The notes: a model not told the origin generated them from the sequence alone. DNA of 64,000 bases from Floricoccus penangensis (GCF_001832885.1 NZ_MKIQ01000027.1:186001-250000); one strand, 5' to 3'; counted from the stretch's first letter, positions 15,554 through 26,314 are shown. Made by a program: numbers and translations.

Positions 15554-17464
15554 ATGATACTACTACAAGGAAATAATATAGAACGAAACTTTGGGGGAGA
15601 TGTCCTTTTTGAAAATATAAATTTTTCAATTAGTGATAATAGTAAAATTGCACTTGTTGGGAAAAACGGTGCAGGAAAATCAACCCTGCTTAAAATAATT
15701 GCTGGTGAGGAGTCTCCTAATAAAGGGGAAATTTCTAAGGCTAAAAATTTATCAATGAGTTACTTAGCTCAAGATAGTAATTTTTCATCAGACAAAAATA
15801 TTTATGATGAAATGCTATCATCATTTAATGATCTAATAAACATGGAAAAAGAACTCCGTAATATGGAATTACAAATGTCAGAGGTCAGTGGCGAAGAATT
15901 GGACTCTTTGATGTCCCGTTACGACTCTTTAACAGAAAAATTTAGATCTCTTAATGGTTTCACTTATGAATCTGATATAAGAAGTGTACTAAATGGATTT
16001 AAATTTCCAGAAGAAACATGGAGTATGCCTATTTCTAGTCTTTCAGGTGGACAAAAAACTCGTCTTGCTCTAGCTAAAATGCTAGTTGAACGTCCTGACT
16101 TATTGATTCTTGACGAACCAACCAATCACTTGGATATTGACACACTTTCTTGGTTAGAAAATTATTTGAAGAATTATCGAGGAGCATTATTAATTGTCAG
16201 TCATGATCGATATTTCTTAGATAAGGTTGTTACAGAAACGTTTGAGTTATCACGCGGTGAATTGAGCCGTTATGCTGGAAACTATTCAAGATATGTTGAA
16301 TTGAGGGCTGAAAAACTTGCAAGTCAACTTAAGCAATTTGAAAAACAACAAAAAGAAATAGCTGGTCTTGAAGATTTTGTGAATAAAAATATTGCACGAG
16401 CTAGTACTACAAAACGTGCACAATCAAGACGTAAACAACTTGAAAAAATGAATGTACTTGATAAGCCTATTACTTATGAAAAATCAGTTCATTTTTCATT
16501 TGTTCCTGATAAAGAAAGTGGAAATGTAGTTTTAACAGTCGATGATGCTGCTATTGGTTATGATTCAATTATGAGTAAACCAATAGATTTTGAAGAGAGA
16601 AAATTTGATTCGATCGCTATTGTTGGTGAAAATGGTATTGGTAAAACTACACTAATTAAGTCAATAATTGGTCAAATCCCTTTTATTGAAGGAAATTCAA
16701 AATTAGGTGCAAATGTTTCTCTTGGGTATTATGACCAAGAACAAAAAGATTTAAATCCAAATAACACAGTATTAGAAGAGCTTTGGAGTGAGAACCGTTT
16801 AACTCCGGAAGCAGATATTAGGACACGTCTAGGATCATTTCTTTTTTCTGGCTCAGATGTTGAGAAAACTGTCGGAATGTTAAGTGGAGGGGAAAAAGCA
16901 AGATTACTTTTGGCTAAACTATCAATGCAAAATGATAACTTTTTGATTTTAGATGAACCAACTAACCACTTAGATATAGATAGTCGTGAGGTTTTAGAAA
17001 ATGCTTTAATTGATTTCGATGGAACACTATTATTTGTAAGTCATGATAGATACTTTATTAATAAGGTGGCAAGTAAGGTACTTGAATTGAGTCATGATGG
17101 TGGGAAAATGTATCTAGGTGACTACGATTATTATATTGAGAAAAAAGCTGAGGAAGAAGCATTAAGAGAGCTTGCTGAGCAAGAAAATAATACAAAGTCT
17201 AATACTGTAATTGAAGAAAATGATTATCAGTTGCAAAAGGAATCTCAAAGACAACGTAGAAAAATAGAGCGTGAGATCGCTAGTGCTGAAGAACAAATGG
17301 AAAATAATGATTTAGAGCTTCAAAAAATAAATGACATGATGTTAATTGAAAAAGATCATGTTAAGCTAGCTGAATTGCAAAATAATCTGGATAAAATTGA
17401 AGAGAATCAGGCTCATATGCTTGAAATTTGGACAGAAAATATGGAGAAATTAGAATCACTATGA
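15554..17464 (+). CDS. ydiF: ABC-F family ATPase (YdiF-type)
   Basis: 636 residues, soluble, with two ABC domains and no membrane segment. The first Walker A is GKNGAGKS at 36-43, with the signature SLSGGQKTRLALAKM and Walker B LLILDEPTNHLDID. The second domain has GENGIGKTT, LSGGEKARLLLAKL and FLILDEPTNHLDID. A charged inter-domain linker (about 245-300) enters the ribosomal E site in this family, and a coiled-coil C-terminal extension covers about 540-636. ABC-F proteins rescue or tune stalled ribosomes; some give antibiotic resistance, but the YdiF type is housekeeping. The gene shares ATGA with the next gene. Confidence 0.88.
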   Translation: MILLQGNNIERNFGGDVLFENINFSISDNSKIALVGKNGAGKSTLLKIIAGEESPNKGEISKAKNLSMSYLAQDSNFSSDKNIYDEMLSSFNDLINMEKELRNMELQMSEVSGEELDSLMSRYDSLTEKFRSLNGFTYESDIRSVLNGFKFPEETWSMPISSLSGGQKTRLALAKMLVERPDLLILDEPTNHLDIDTLSWLENYLKNYRGALLIVSHDRYFLDKVVTETFELSRGELSRYAGNYSRYVELRAEKLASQLKQFEKQQKEIAGLEDFVNKNIARASTTKRAQSRRKQLEKMNVLDKPITYEKSVHFSFVPDKESGNVVLTVDDAAIGYDSIMSKPIDFEERKFDSIAIVGENGIGKTTLIKSIIGQIPFIEGNSKLGANVSLGYYDQEQKDLNPNNTVLEELWSENRLTPEADIRTRLGSFLFSGSDVEKTVGMLSGGEKARLLLAKLSMQNDNFLILDEPTNHLDIDSREVLENALIDFDGTLLFVSHDRYFINKVASKVLELSHDGGKMYLGDYDYYIEKKAEEEALRELAEQENNTKSNTVIEENDYQLQKESQRQRRKIEREIASAEEQMENNDLELQKINDMMLIEKDHVKLAELQNNLDKIEENQAHMLEIWTENMEKLESL

Positions 17465-18456
17465 GTCAGGAAAAATTATTAGATTTAATGAAATATGCTT
17501 TTCATAAAACACCAACGGGTGGTGATGAAGCGTTTTATAAACTATTAACATTTTCAAAAGCATATACGAATGAACAAGACGGGCAATTAACAAGTGCTAT
17601 TATTGATTCTCAATTTAACATTTTTTATGGGGGAAAAAATGTATCAATGTCTGGAATTGGCTATGTAGCAAGTTATCCAGAGTTTAGAGGCAAGAGTTAC
17701 GTTTCTGATTTAATGCTTGAAATTTTGAAGGATAACTATAAACAAGGAACAGTATTTTCGTATTTAGCCCCTTTTTCTTATAGTTTTTACCGTAAATTTG
17801 GTTATGAGTATGTGTTTAATCAAAAAACATATGAAATACCGTTCCAGTATTTTCCTAGGGGGCTAAAGGGAAGTGGTAAGGTTGCTCGCCACAATTTTAA
17901 AGAAGCACTTCCACAAATGAACAAAATTCATAAGTTAGTTGGTGAGAATGGAAGCGTGAATCGTACACAGGATCAGTGGTCATATTATTTTGAATATAAA
18001 AGTAAACCAAACTTTGCTGTATATTATGAAAATGATCTACCAGTTGGTTATATAATTTATGAATTTTCAAGCAATAACTTTGTAATTCGTGAGCTCACTT
18101 TTTTAACTGATGAAGCTAAAGATGCACTTTATTTCTTCGTTTCAAGCCATGCAAGTGCTTTTGAAAGCGTAAAATATAAAGCATCAGAAAAAGAAATAAT
18201 AGAATGGGAAATGTCTGAACCATCCCAAGCAAGAATTTCGTTAAATCCATATATGATGGCAAGAATTGTCAATATGGAGGAATTTATGAAAACATCACCT
18301 ATCATTAAAGGTAGAGTAGAAATTGTAGATGAACAATTACCTGAAAATAATGGAATTTATGGAATTGGTGATGGGGAAATTAGGAAATTATCAATTGGTA
18401 AATTCACACAAGAAATGTTGAAACAAGAAAATGTGATTCTTAGAGAATATTTTTAA
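17461..18456 (+). CDS. Eis-like GNAT N-acetyltransferase
   Basis: I choose ATG at 17461 (331 aa), which overlaps the ABC-F stop as ATGA; a longer in-frame start inside the upstream gene is less likely. The N-terminal GNAT fold has GIGYVASYPEFRGKSYVSDL, the acetyl-CoA loop region, then SYLAPFSYSFYRKFGYEY, typical of Eis. A second GNAT-like half and a C-terminal sterol-carrier-like part (about 250-331) complete the Eis layout. Eis enzymes acetylate amines, including aminoglycosides and peptide lysines; the physiological substrate here is unknown. Confidence 0.85.
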   Translation: MSQEKLLDLMKYAFHKTPTGGDEAFYKLLTFSKAYTNEQDGQLTSAIIDSQFNIFYGGKNVSMSGIGYVASYPEFRGKSYVSDLMLEILKDNYKQGTVFSYLAPFSYSFYRKFGYEYVFNQKTYEIPFQYFPRGLKGSGKVARHNFKEALPQMNKIHKLVGENGSVNRTQDQWSYYFEYKSKPNFAVYYENDLPVGYIIYEFSSNNFVIRELTFLTDEAKDALYFFVSSHASAFESVKYKASEKEIIEWEMSEPSQARISLNPYMMARIVNMEEFMKTSPIIKGRVEIVDEQLPENNGIYGIGDGEIRKLSIGKFTQEMLKQENVILREYF

Positions 18457-18488
18457 AAAAGATAGAACTTTGGTCTATCTTTTATTTT
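18457..18488 (+). terminator. Rho-independent terminator
   Basis: AAAAGATAGA / TCTATCTTTT stem, then ATTTTT, right after the Eis-like gene. Confidence 0.85.
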
Positions 18489-18579
18489 TGAATAATATTA
18501 TGATATAATTTAAAATACTGACTAAGAAGGTTAGGATATAAAACAAAAAAATACGAGTAAGATATAAGAGATAGATGAT

Positions 18580-19452
18580 ATGAGTGATAATTTAAGAGAG
18601 AAGCTTGCTCAGATTCAAGAGGAAGCACTTAATAAACGTAGTGAAGAAGTAAATGATTCAGTAGATTGGGCAGAAATTTCATTTGAAAAAGATGATAAAG
18701 AGTTCGAATTTCAATCAATGAGCGAATCTTTTGTAGAAGACAAAAACTTAAATAATGATACTAAGGTATTAGGGCAAGATAATGTATTAGACGAAACTGA
18801 TAATTATATAAACGAGCAAGATGAAGATGAGAGTTTAATTACTCAAACCGAGTCAGCAAAGAAATATATATCAAAAAATAAATCAACTAAGTTAAATTTC
18901 TATACAAATATCTTTATGGTAGTAAGTGCAGTTTTAATGGTAGCTTTTGCGGTAATATCTTTAGATGTCTTTTCTATTGGAAACTCCGCTAAAAAAATTG
19001 TAAATGATGATTTTACCTATGAGGGTAGGATTAAAAATGGAACTTATAATGGACCAGCTAAAATAACATTTAAGAACGGTAATGTATTAAATGCTAATTT
19101 CACTGGCGGAAGATTAGCTGGTAAATTTAAATTTGTTGATGCAAGTTCAAAAACAAAAGTTGATGGAGAAATTAGCAATCATATTAAGGCAGATATAATA
19201 TTACCATCGAATCAAAAAATCTCTTATTCAAACGAAAAGTACAAAAGTAAATCGGAAAAATATTCATACAATGGTGCATGGGATATACATGGTTTGACTT
19301 ATAAAGGCGATTTGAAATTTGTAAATGATGCTAAATATAAGGGAGAGTTTTCTCTAGGAATTCCAAATGGTCATGGAGAATATAGTGCAATTGATGGTCA
19401 AGTTTTAAAAGGAAACTTTGTAAACGGAGTACTGACTGACGAACAGAAGTAA
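18580..19452 (+). CDS. MORN-repeat-like membrane protein
   Basis: 290 residues. The first 105 residues are cytoplasmic, acidic and low complexity. One membrane helix at about 109-130 (FMVVSAVLMVAFAVISL) is followed by an extracellular region with MORN-type repeats: YEGRIKNGTYNGPAKITFKNGN, YKGDLKFVNDAKYKGEF, IPNGHGEYSAIDG. MORN repeats form beta-hairpin sheets and act in membrane or protein binding. The ribosome-binding site is weak (GAGAT). It is 31 bases upstream of an LCP-family gene and is probably co-transcribed with it, which suggests a joint cell-envelope role. Confidence 0.7.
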   Translation: MSDNLREKLAQIQEEALNKRSEEVNDSVDWAEISFEKDDKEFEFQSMSESFVEDKNLNNDTKVLGQDNVLDETDNYINEQDEDESLITQTESAKKYISKNKSTKLNFYTNIFMVVSAVLMVAFAVISLDVFSIGNSAKKIVNDDFTYEGRIKNGTYNGPAKITFKNGNVLNANFTGGRLAGKFKFVDASSKTKVDGEISNHIKADIILPSNQKISYSNEKYKSKSEKYSYNGAWDIHGLTYKGDLKFVNDAKYKGEFSLGIPNGHGEYSAIDGQVLKGNFVNGVLTDEQK

Positions 19453-19483
19453 GACTTACAATGATTAGAGGTTATAAGAAATA

Positions 19484-20803
19484 ATGGAACAAAAATTTAA
19501 AAGACGGAAGGATTATTTAGAAAAAAATTTCAAATATCTTACTGCAAATGAAAAAATTGAGCTGGAGAGACTAAAAAGACTTGAAGCAAAAGAGCTGGAA
19601 AATCAAGGAAATAAAACTGAAGAACTCCACAAATATGATAGAAGAGGCAATGCTCAGTCAAATATTCGAAAAACTATCAGTAAATCAGAACCTAAATATG
19701 AAGAGACATCTAACATAGAAACAAATTATGATGAAGATACTTCAGTAGATGACAAGGATTTAGAAAACGAAAAGATTCCTAAAGAAAAAAAATCTAAGAA
19801 GCCAAAGAAAAAGAAATCTTTTTTACGAAGATTAAGAAATTTTTTAATTATTGTATTAGTTCTAATCATTGGATTCTTTGCTTATGGGTACTTTCGTGTA
19901 AAAAATCTTCCTACTGCAAATTTTAGCGTTGAAAAATTTAATGGTAAAAAGGCTAAGAATGGTGCAACAAATATCTTAATTCTTGGTACTGACCAACGTG
20001 ACTATCAAACTACAGATGATGCTAGAAGTGACAGTATGATGATGTTACAGATTGGTGGACCTGACAAGAAAGTTAAGATTGTCAGTTTCATGCGTGATAC
20101 ACTTGTTGAAATACCTGGATTCAGTTACGAAGGTTATCCAGATAGCAAGTTAAATCTTGCCTATAATTTAGGTGAACAAGATAATCATAAAGGTGCTGAT
20201 CTAACAAGAGAAACGATTAAAAAGAACTTTGGCATTGATGCTGAGTACTATGCAATGGTTAATTTCAGCAGTTTTGCAGAAGTAATAGATTCACTTTTCC
20301 CAGCAGGTGTAAAAATTGATGCACAATTTTCTACTGTTGACGGAGAAAAAGTTAAGCAGGTTGAAGTACCAGATGATCTTCGATATGGGCCGAATAATTT
20401 GGATCCAAAACAAACTATTAAAGTAGGGAAGCAACGTATGGATGGAAGAACACTTCTTAACTATGCACGTTTCCGCAAGGATGATGAAGGAGACTTTGGC
20501 CGTACAAAACGTCAACAACAAGTTCTTGAAGCAATAATATCTCAAGCTAAAAATCCAGCAACTCTATTCACTGGACCAAGTGCTATTGGGACAATTAAAG
20601 CTTTAACATCTACTAATGTACCAAACACTACTGTAATTACCAAAGGAATTCCAGCAATTCTTAATGCTAGTAAGGGCATAGAAAGTTATACTGTTCCGGA
20701 ATTAGGTGATTGGCAAGATGTTGAAGACCAGTATGGTGGAGCAGCATTATTAGTCGATTTTGATAAATATAAAGCAAAATTAAAAGATACATTTGGTGAG
20801 TAA
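19484..20803 (+). CDS. LytR-CpsA-Psr (LCP) family cell-wall polymer ligase
   Basis: 439 residues. A long charged cytoplasmic N-terminus (1-118) is unusually extended for the family. A membrane helix spans 119-135. The extracellular LCP domain begins near 163 with TNILILGTDQRDYQ, then ARSDSMMMLQI, VSFMRDTLVEIPG and, later, RFRKDDEGDFGRTKRQQ, the family's phosphate- and lipid-binding residues. LCP enzymes attach anionic glycopolymers such as teichoic acids or capsule to peptidoglycan. It follows the MORN-like gene, and a terminator lies 43 bases downstream. Confidence 0.9.
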   Translation: MEQKFKRRKDYLEKNFKYLTANEKIELERLKRLEAKELENQGNKTEELHKYDRRGNAQSNIRKTISKSEPKYEETSNIETNYDEDTSVDDKDLENEKIPKEKKSKKPKKKKSFLRRLRNFLIIVLVLIIGFFAYGYFRVKNLPTANFSVEKFNGKKAKNGATNILILGTDQRDYQTTDDARSDSMMMLQIGGPDKKVKIVSFMRDTLVEIPGFSYEGYPDSKLNLAYNLGEQDNHKGADLTRETIKKNFGIDAEYYAMVNFSSFAEVIDSLFPAGVKIDAQFSTVDGEKVKQVEVPDDLRYGPNNLDPKQTIKVGKQRMDGRTLLNYARFRKDDEGDFGRTKRQQQVLEAIISQAKNPATLFTGPSAIGTIKALTSTNVPNTTVITKGIPAILNASKGIESYTVPELGDWQDVEDQYGGAALLVDFDKYKAKLKDTFGE

Positions 20804-20845
20804 TTATATACTTTTATCAAGTTAGATAATAACTCTAGAAAATTG

Positions 20846-20888
20846 AAACTTGTACATAGATGTAAAAATCTATTTGCAAGTTTTTTTT
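20846..20888 (+). terminator. Rho-independent terminator
   Basis: AAACTTG-ATAGAT / ATCTAT-CAAGTTT stem with internal bulges, then TTTTT, downstream of the LCP gene. Confidence 0.85.
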
Positions 20889-20920
20889 GATATAATTTTT
20901 CTAAGAGAAAAGGAGATTGT

Positions 20921-21204
20921 ATGAAAGAATTACAAAAAAGAGTTTTACAAAATAAGATAAATCACATGGATTTAACACAAGTGATATAAAATTTGAACTT
21001 CTTTGTTTATATGGGGAGACAAATGAACTTTTCAAAGCATGGCTTAAGGATGATGAGGAAAATATTAAAGAAGAACTAGCAGATGTTGCTATCTTTTTAC
21101 TAGGAATTTCTGAAATGTTAGATGTTGATTTAGAAGCTGAAGTTTAAAAAAAGATGGCAATAAATGAAAAACGTGTCTATAAAAATGATGGTGAAAAACA
21201 ATAG
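20921..21204 (+). pseudogene. Decayed MazG-type nucleotide pyrophosphohydrolase
   Basis: AAGGAG and ATG at 20921 open a frame (MKELQKRVLQNKI...) that stops after 22 codons. The next part of the protein continues in another frame: FELLCLYGETNELFKAW, then EELADVAIFLLGISEML, which is the MazG-like signature with its EELADV metal-binding helix. That frame is itself cut by TAA just before KKMAINEKRVYKNDGE, the conserved end of the family. At least one frameshift (near 20983) and one nonsense codon (21146-21148 region) therefore inactivate it. The intact family hydrolyses non-canonical NTPs or dCTP. The ribosome-binding site is preserved, so decay looks recent. Confidence 0.8.
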
Positions 21205-21227
21205 TGATAAATAGAGTTCTTATATAA

Positions 21228-22706
<1,479 letters not shown>

Positions 22707-22828
22707 CTGAATTAGTATCATTATTTACAAGGAGCTAAGCGACAAAGTAAATGATAGATACCAACCATGGCAGGTTTTACCAAGAAGTCGAGACTAAGAA
22801 CGAAGACTGATTGGAATAAAGCTACGGC
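22707..22828 (+). repeat. RlmCD-end repeat, unit 2 (diverged, 122 nt)
   Basis: A diverged copy of the same unit. At 22706-22738 it can be read as AELVSLFTRS-stop, that is, the same protein end with nearly every codon changed silently (CTA to TTA, GTC to GTA, TCT to TCA, CTA to TTA, ACG to ACA) and Lys to Arg. The hairpin at the same place uses different bases (GTATCAT..TTTAC / GTAAATGAT-GATAC). Downstream words such as TGGCAG, CGAG and ACGG are kept in order. Confidence 0.75.
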
Positions 22829-22931
22829 CGAGCTAGTCTCTCTATTTACGAAGTAAATAGCAAGTGCTAGCCGTGGCAGAGTTTCCAAAGAATGCGAGCA
22901 CAAGCGAAGTATGATTTGAAGAAACCTACGG
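22829..22931 (+). repeat. RlmCD-end repeat, unit 3 (103 nt)
   Basis: 96% identical to unit 1 over the whole 103 bases. It again encodes ELVSLFTK-stop (22827-22856, after an Ala codon), but with no methyltransferase gene in front, and has the same hairpin at 22842-22860. A terminator follows 30 bases later. Confidence 0.85.
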
Positions 22932-22960
22932 TTTATAATACCTAAAAATATAATTAATAG

Positions 22961-22988
22961 AAGGAGTGCATTACAGCATTCCTTTTTT
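22961..22988 (+). terminator. Rho-independent terminator after the rlmCD repeats
   Basis: AAGGAGTGC / GCATTCCTT stem (one G-T pair) with an ATTACA-like loop and seven T residues. Transcripts of rlmCD would therefore include all three repeat units as 3' untranslated RNA. Confidence 0.85.
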
Positions 22989-23074
22989 TGTGAAAAAATA
23001 TTAGTTTTAAAATTTCATTGTATTAATAACTTTAATATATTAAGATTTAGTTAACAGTATTTAGGAGAATTTTA

Positions 23075-23578
23075 ATGGATAAAATGACAATTGACGAGAT
23101 TATTTTTACACTAAACTTAGTTCCTTTAGTAAATGAGGGAGGTTTAGTTGCTCAAACATATCTTAGCGAAGAAACTTATGAAAATAGAAGATGTGGTTCA
23201 GCAATATATTATTTTTTAACAAAAGATTCATTTTCACATTTGCATAAACTTTCGGCGGATGAAATATGGCATTATTATTATGGTGATACCGTGGAAATTC
23301 TTCAAATTGATGATAAAACTGGTCAACATAAAATCAGTAAGCTAGGAACTAATCTATTGGATGGGGAAACTCCTCAAGTTTTAATCAGAAAAAATACATG
23401 GCAAGGTGCTCGAATAAAAAATGGTGGGGCCTTTGGATATACATTGATGGGAACAACAATGTCGCCTTCTTATATGGAAAAAGATTTTATATTGGGTGAA
23501 CAAAAAGAAATGTTAAAAAGATTTCCAAATATTAGTGAGGAAATTAAAAAATTCACAGGTGAAAAAATATATAAATAA
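23075..23578 (+). CDS. Cupin_5 (DUF985) family protein
   Basis: 167 residues, TAGGAG 8 bases before ATG. A typical DUF985 sequence: IYYFLTKDSFSHLHKLSADEIWHYYYGD carries the His/Glu metal-site pattern. GETPQVLIRKNTWQGARI and GYTLMGTTMSPSYMEKDF follow. The double-stranded beta-barrel fold is shared with many sugar and small-molecule enzymes, but no reaction has been fixed for this family. It is a single gene with its own terminator at 23693-23741. Confidence 0.88.
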   Translation: MDKMTIDEIIFTLNLVPLVNEGGLVAQTYLSEETYENRRCGSAIYYFLTKDSFSHLHKLSADEIWHYYYGDTVEILQIDDKTGQHKISKLGTNLLDGETPQVLIRKNTWQGARIKNGGAFGYTLMGTTMSPSYMEKDFILGEQKEMLKRFPNISEEIKKFTGEKIYK

Positions 23579-23692
23579 GAAAATGATATCCGCAAACATA
23601 TGTTTTAGTCAATATATTTAATTTTATAAATAGTAAAATTAGTAGAAATTTAATGTTGTAAACTAAAAATTAACCATGATTAAAAAATAAAG

Positions 23693-23741
23693 CAACCCTA
23701 ATTCCCAAGATTAAACAATTAAGGGAACTGGGGTTGTTTTT
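23693..23741 (+). terminator. Rho-independent terminator of the cupin gene
   Basis: CAACCC-TTCCC / GGGAA-GGGTTG stem with a 14-base loop and TTTTT. It overlaps the far end of the convergent broken zinc-ribbon gene. Confidence 0.8.
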
Positions 23742-24330
23742 AGAAAATGCTTTTATCTAAAATCATAAATGTTTTTGCATCATAAGTTATATATATTGCT
23801 TTACTTAAAGTATTATCTTCAGATTTATTCCAAGTAGCATATATCCTTTCAGGATAACCATAGTCGGCTCTTTGTACTTCTTTATTTGATGGAGCACCGA
23901 CAATTTTTTTTTAATCTTTGTAATTATCTCCACCATCAAAAATATATTTTCCTGTTTTTGAATCATATTTTTGTCTAGCTATTCTGATATCGTCATATAT
24001 TTCTTGTGTCCATTTTCTGGGAAATTTTCTTTCATTGGACTCTCCAATACCAAAGTTAATACGAGTTGATGGAGTCGTCTCTATTGTTTCAGTATCCTTC
24101 AAATTATATTTTTTTTCTAGAATAAAGAATGAAACGAAGATAGTTGTTAAAAGAAATATTGCGATAGATTTGGGAATGAATACTTTATTTTTTATAGGAG
24201 AAAATTCAACTGCTTTAGATTCCTCAATTATTGGAGTCGGGTACGGTGTTTTGCAATAATCACAGTACCATATTCTATTTTTTTCGTGAAATTGAGTACT
24301 TCCACAATTTCTACATTCCTTATTTTTCAT
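23740..24330 (-). pseudogene. Zinc-ribbon membrane protein interrupted by an in-frame stop
   Basis: From ATG at 24330 (11-base overlap with the upstream paralogue's end) the protein reads MKNKECRNCGSTQFHEK..YCDYCKTPY, a zinc ribbon, then a membrane helix (about residues 52-70) and a soluble region to ..DGGDNYKD. A TAA at 23911-23913 stops it at 139 residues. Beyond this stop, in the very same frame, coding-like sequence goes on: KKIVGAPSNKEVQRADYGYP, then ERIYATWNKSEDN, ending ILDKSIF-stop at 23740. This looks like the missing C-terminal domain (the paralogue has INLWGHPDKVI at the equivalent place). One nonsense change beside a 9-base A run explains it. It may still make a short protein. Confidence 0.7.
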
Positions 24331-25360
24331 GATAATATCCATCCATTCCATAGTTTGAAGGAAAATCATCAGGATATTTTCCGAGTCCCTCTTTGGGATA
24401 TTTTTCAGGAAGTCGTGGGAAGAATACATATCTTAAAATCGGAGTTACATATGAAACATTATCATTTTCAAAATATACATTTGGTTTTCCCTGACTTTCG
24501 TATATGAACTCTTTAGAGTAAGTACCATATGTGCTATCGTTTACCTGAGCGATAAATGATCTAAGTTCTCTCCAAGTAATCTTCCCACCTTTCCATTGCT
24601 CTTGGAGTACTTTAGTTTCATAGTTGTTGGGATGTTTATTTTCTCCAAAATCTATTGATAAACTTTTTTTTATCTTATCTGGATCCGTAATTACTTTATC
24701 CGGATGTCCCCATAAATTAATTATATCTTGACTAGTATATTGGTTGTAGTCACCATTATATGCTAAAAATGATCCTCCTTCCCTATAATAGGTTGTAATT
24801 GAAAATTCAGAGTCGGGGTTATCAATGATCATATCAGGTTTAGGTGGAGTTACAACTCTATTTTTTATTTGTTCGTCATGCTCTTTTTGAGCTTCATCCA
24901 ATAATTTTTCAAATTTTTTAGTATCGTCGCCACCATATTTTTTTACTGACGCCCGTGCTAAATCAATTTCAGATTGTACTAAAGAAAGTTCAGCTACCTT
25001 AACACTATGATCAGGATTTTTAAGCAGATTATCATCGTAAGTGTTTTTTATAATATCCGTTCTAGAACTATTACTAGTTGTATTTTTATAATAAGATGTT
25101 GAGCTTGAAGTTACTTTATCTTTATGTGAATTAAAATTCGTTAACTTACTAAATACAAAAGCAGTAATTGAAATAAAGACAAACAATCCAGCAATGAAAA
25201 GGAATATTTTATTTATTTTTTTACTTTTGTGATTCTTTATAAATAATTCGGTACTATCATTATCCTTTTCGTAAACGGCATGGCAATATAAGCACTCCTG
25301 ACCTATCTTGGTTTTCTTAAATTGACTACTACCACAATATTTACAATTGAAATTGTCCAT
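24320..25360 (-). CDS. Zinc-ribbon single-pass membrane protein
   Basis: Start set at 25360 (346 aa), where GGGAG precedes ATG; an in-frame ATG further upstream lacks one. The zinc ribbon CKYCGSSQF..CLYCHAVYE is at residues 5-30. A membrane helix at about 50-70 (IFLFIAGLFVFISITAFVF) is followed by a Ser/Thr-rich linker, a helix and a C-terminal domain (about 190-346) with DIINLWGHPDKVITDPDKI, a beta-lactamase-inhibitor-like or SmpA-like pattern. No function is known. It is followed by its broken paralogue on the same strand. The pair looks like a duplication from one ancestor. Confidence 0.65.
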   Translation of the reverse strand: MDNFNCKYCGSSQFKKTKIGQECLYCHAVYEKDNDSTELFIKNHKSKKINKIFLFIAGLFVFISITAFVFSKLTNFNSHKDKVTSSSTSYYKNTTSNSSRTDIIKNTYDDNLLKNPDHSVKVAELSLVQSEIDLARASVKKYGGDDTKKFEKLLDEAQKEHDEQIKNRVVTPPKPDMIIDNPDSEFSITTYYREGGSFLAYNGDYNQYTSQDIINLWGHPDKVITDPDKIKKSLSIDFGENKHPNNYETKVLQEQWKGGKITWRELRSFIAQVNDSTYGTYSKEFIYESQGKPNVYFENDNVSYVTPILRYVFFPRLPEKYPKEGLGKYPDDFPSNYGMDGYYHEK

Positions 25361-25513
25361 AAAACTCCCATCAAACATGATTAATTTAAATAATGATATC
25401 ATTTACATATTCTTGCTACAAGAGAAAATATAATTTTATTTTCAATACATAATCATTCTAGCTGATAATTTCTAAAAATAGTATAATGAAGAAAATTACT
25501 TGAAAGGAGTCCA

Positions 25514-26314
25514 ATGAAATCAATAGCAATTGTAGCATGTTCAAATCCACTAAGTCTTTCATCTGGAGAGTCAAATGAAAAACATTTTGAGCTTTTAAGA
25601 AATGATGGTAGAAATTTACTGATTAGTAAATGTATTTATGAAGAGAAAAATAGATTTTCTAGTAGTGGAAAAGAACGTGCATATGAACTCATGAAATTCT
25701 TTTCTAATCCAGATGTTACTAATATTTATGATATTTCTGGTGGTGATATGGCAAATGAACTTCTTGATTACCTGGATTTTGAAATTATTAGGAAAAGTCA
25801 GGCAGTCTTTTGGGGATACAGTGATCTGACTACAGTAATAAATGCAATTTACAGTCAGACTGGCAAATCAAGCGTTCTATATCAAATAAAGAATATTTTG
25901 CATGGTGAACCTGATAGCCTTTTTAAACCCAAATTTGAAATTATTCAAGGTCAAGGTATTGAAGGAACCGTTGTTGGTGGTAATATTCGTTGCTTCCTAA
26001 AACTTACAGGTACAAAATACTTTCCAGATATGAATGGTAAAATTTTATTATTGGAATCATTAGGAGGGAGAGTCCCTCAGATGATTACTTATCTATCTCA
26101 GCTGCGTTCAATGGGAGTTTTTGAAAAGATTAACGGAATAATCCTTGGAACATTCACAGAAATGGAAAAGGAAAATTGTAGTCCTAATATGAATGAACTT
26201 GTTCAAGAATTTGTGGGTCCCAATATGCCAATAGCAAAGACTTGTGAAATCGGCCATGCAAGAGACTCAAAAGCAATTTTGATTGGGAAAGAGATTGAAA
26301 TAAGAAATGAATAG
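25514..26314 (+). CDS. S66-family (LD-carboxypeptidase / MccF-like) peptidase
   Basis: 266 residues, AAAGGAG 6 bases before ATG, TATAAT at 25482-25487. S66 features: DISGGDMANELLDYLDF, the nucleophile Ser in FWGYSDLTTVIN (GxSD), the Glu in ILLLESLGG, and the His in CEIGHARDSKAI. The fold's N-terminal part (GSGF..S) is shortened, so the protein is smaller than the usual about 300 residues. S66 enzymes trim the L,D-bond of wall tetrapeptides or detoxify microcin-like nucleotides. It overlaps the next gene by 8 bases, which links it to the WYL regulator. Confidence 0.82.
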   Translation: MKSIAIVACSNPLSLSSGESNEKHFELLRNDGRNLLISKCIYEEKNRFSSSGKERAYELMKFFSNPDVTNIYDISGGDMANELLDYLDFEIIRKSQAVFWGYSDLTTVINAIYSQTGKSSVLYQIKNILHGEPDSLFKPKFEIIQGQGIEGTVVGGNIRCFLKLTGTKYFPDMNGKILLLESLGGRVPQMITYLSQLRSMGVFEKINGIILGTFTEMEKENCSPNMNELVQEFVGPNMPIAKTCEIGHARDSKAILIGKEIEIRNE

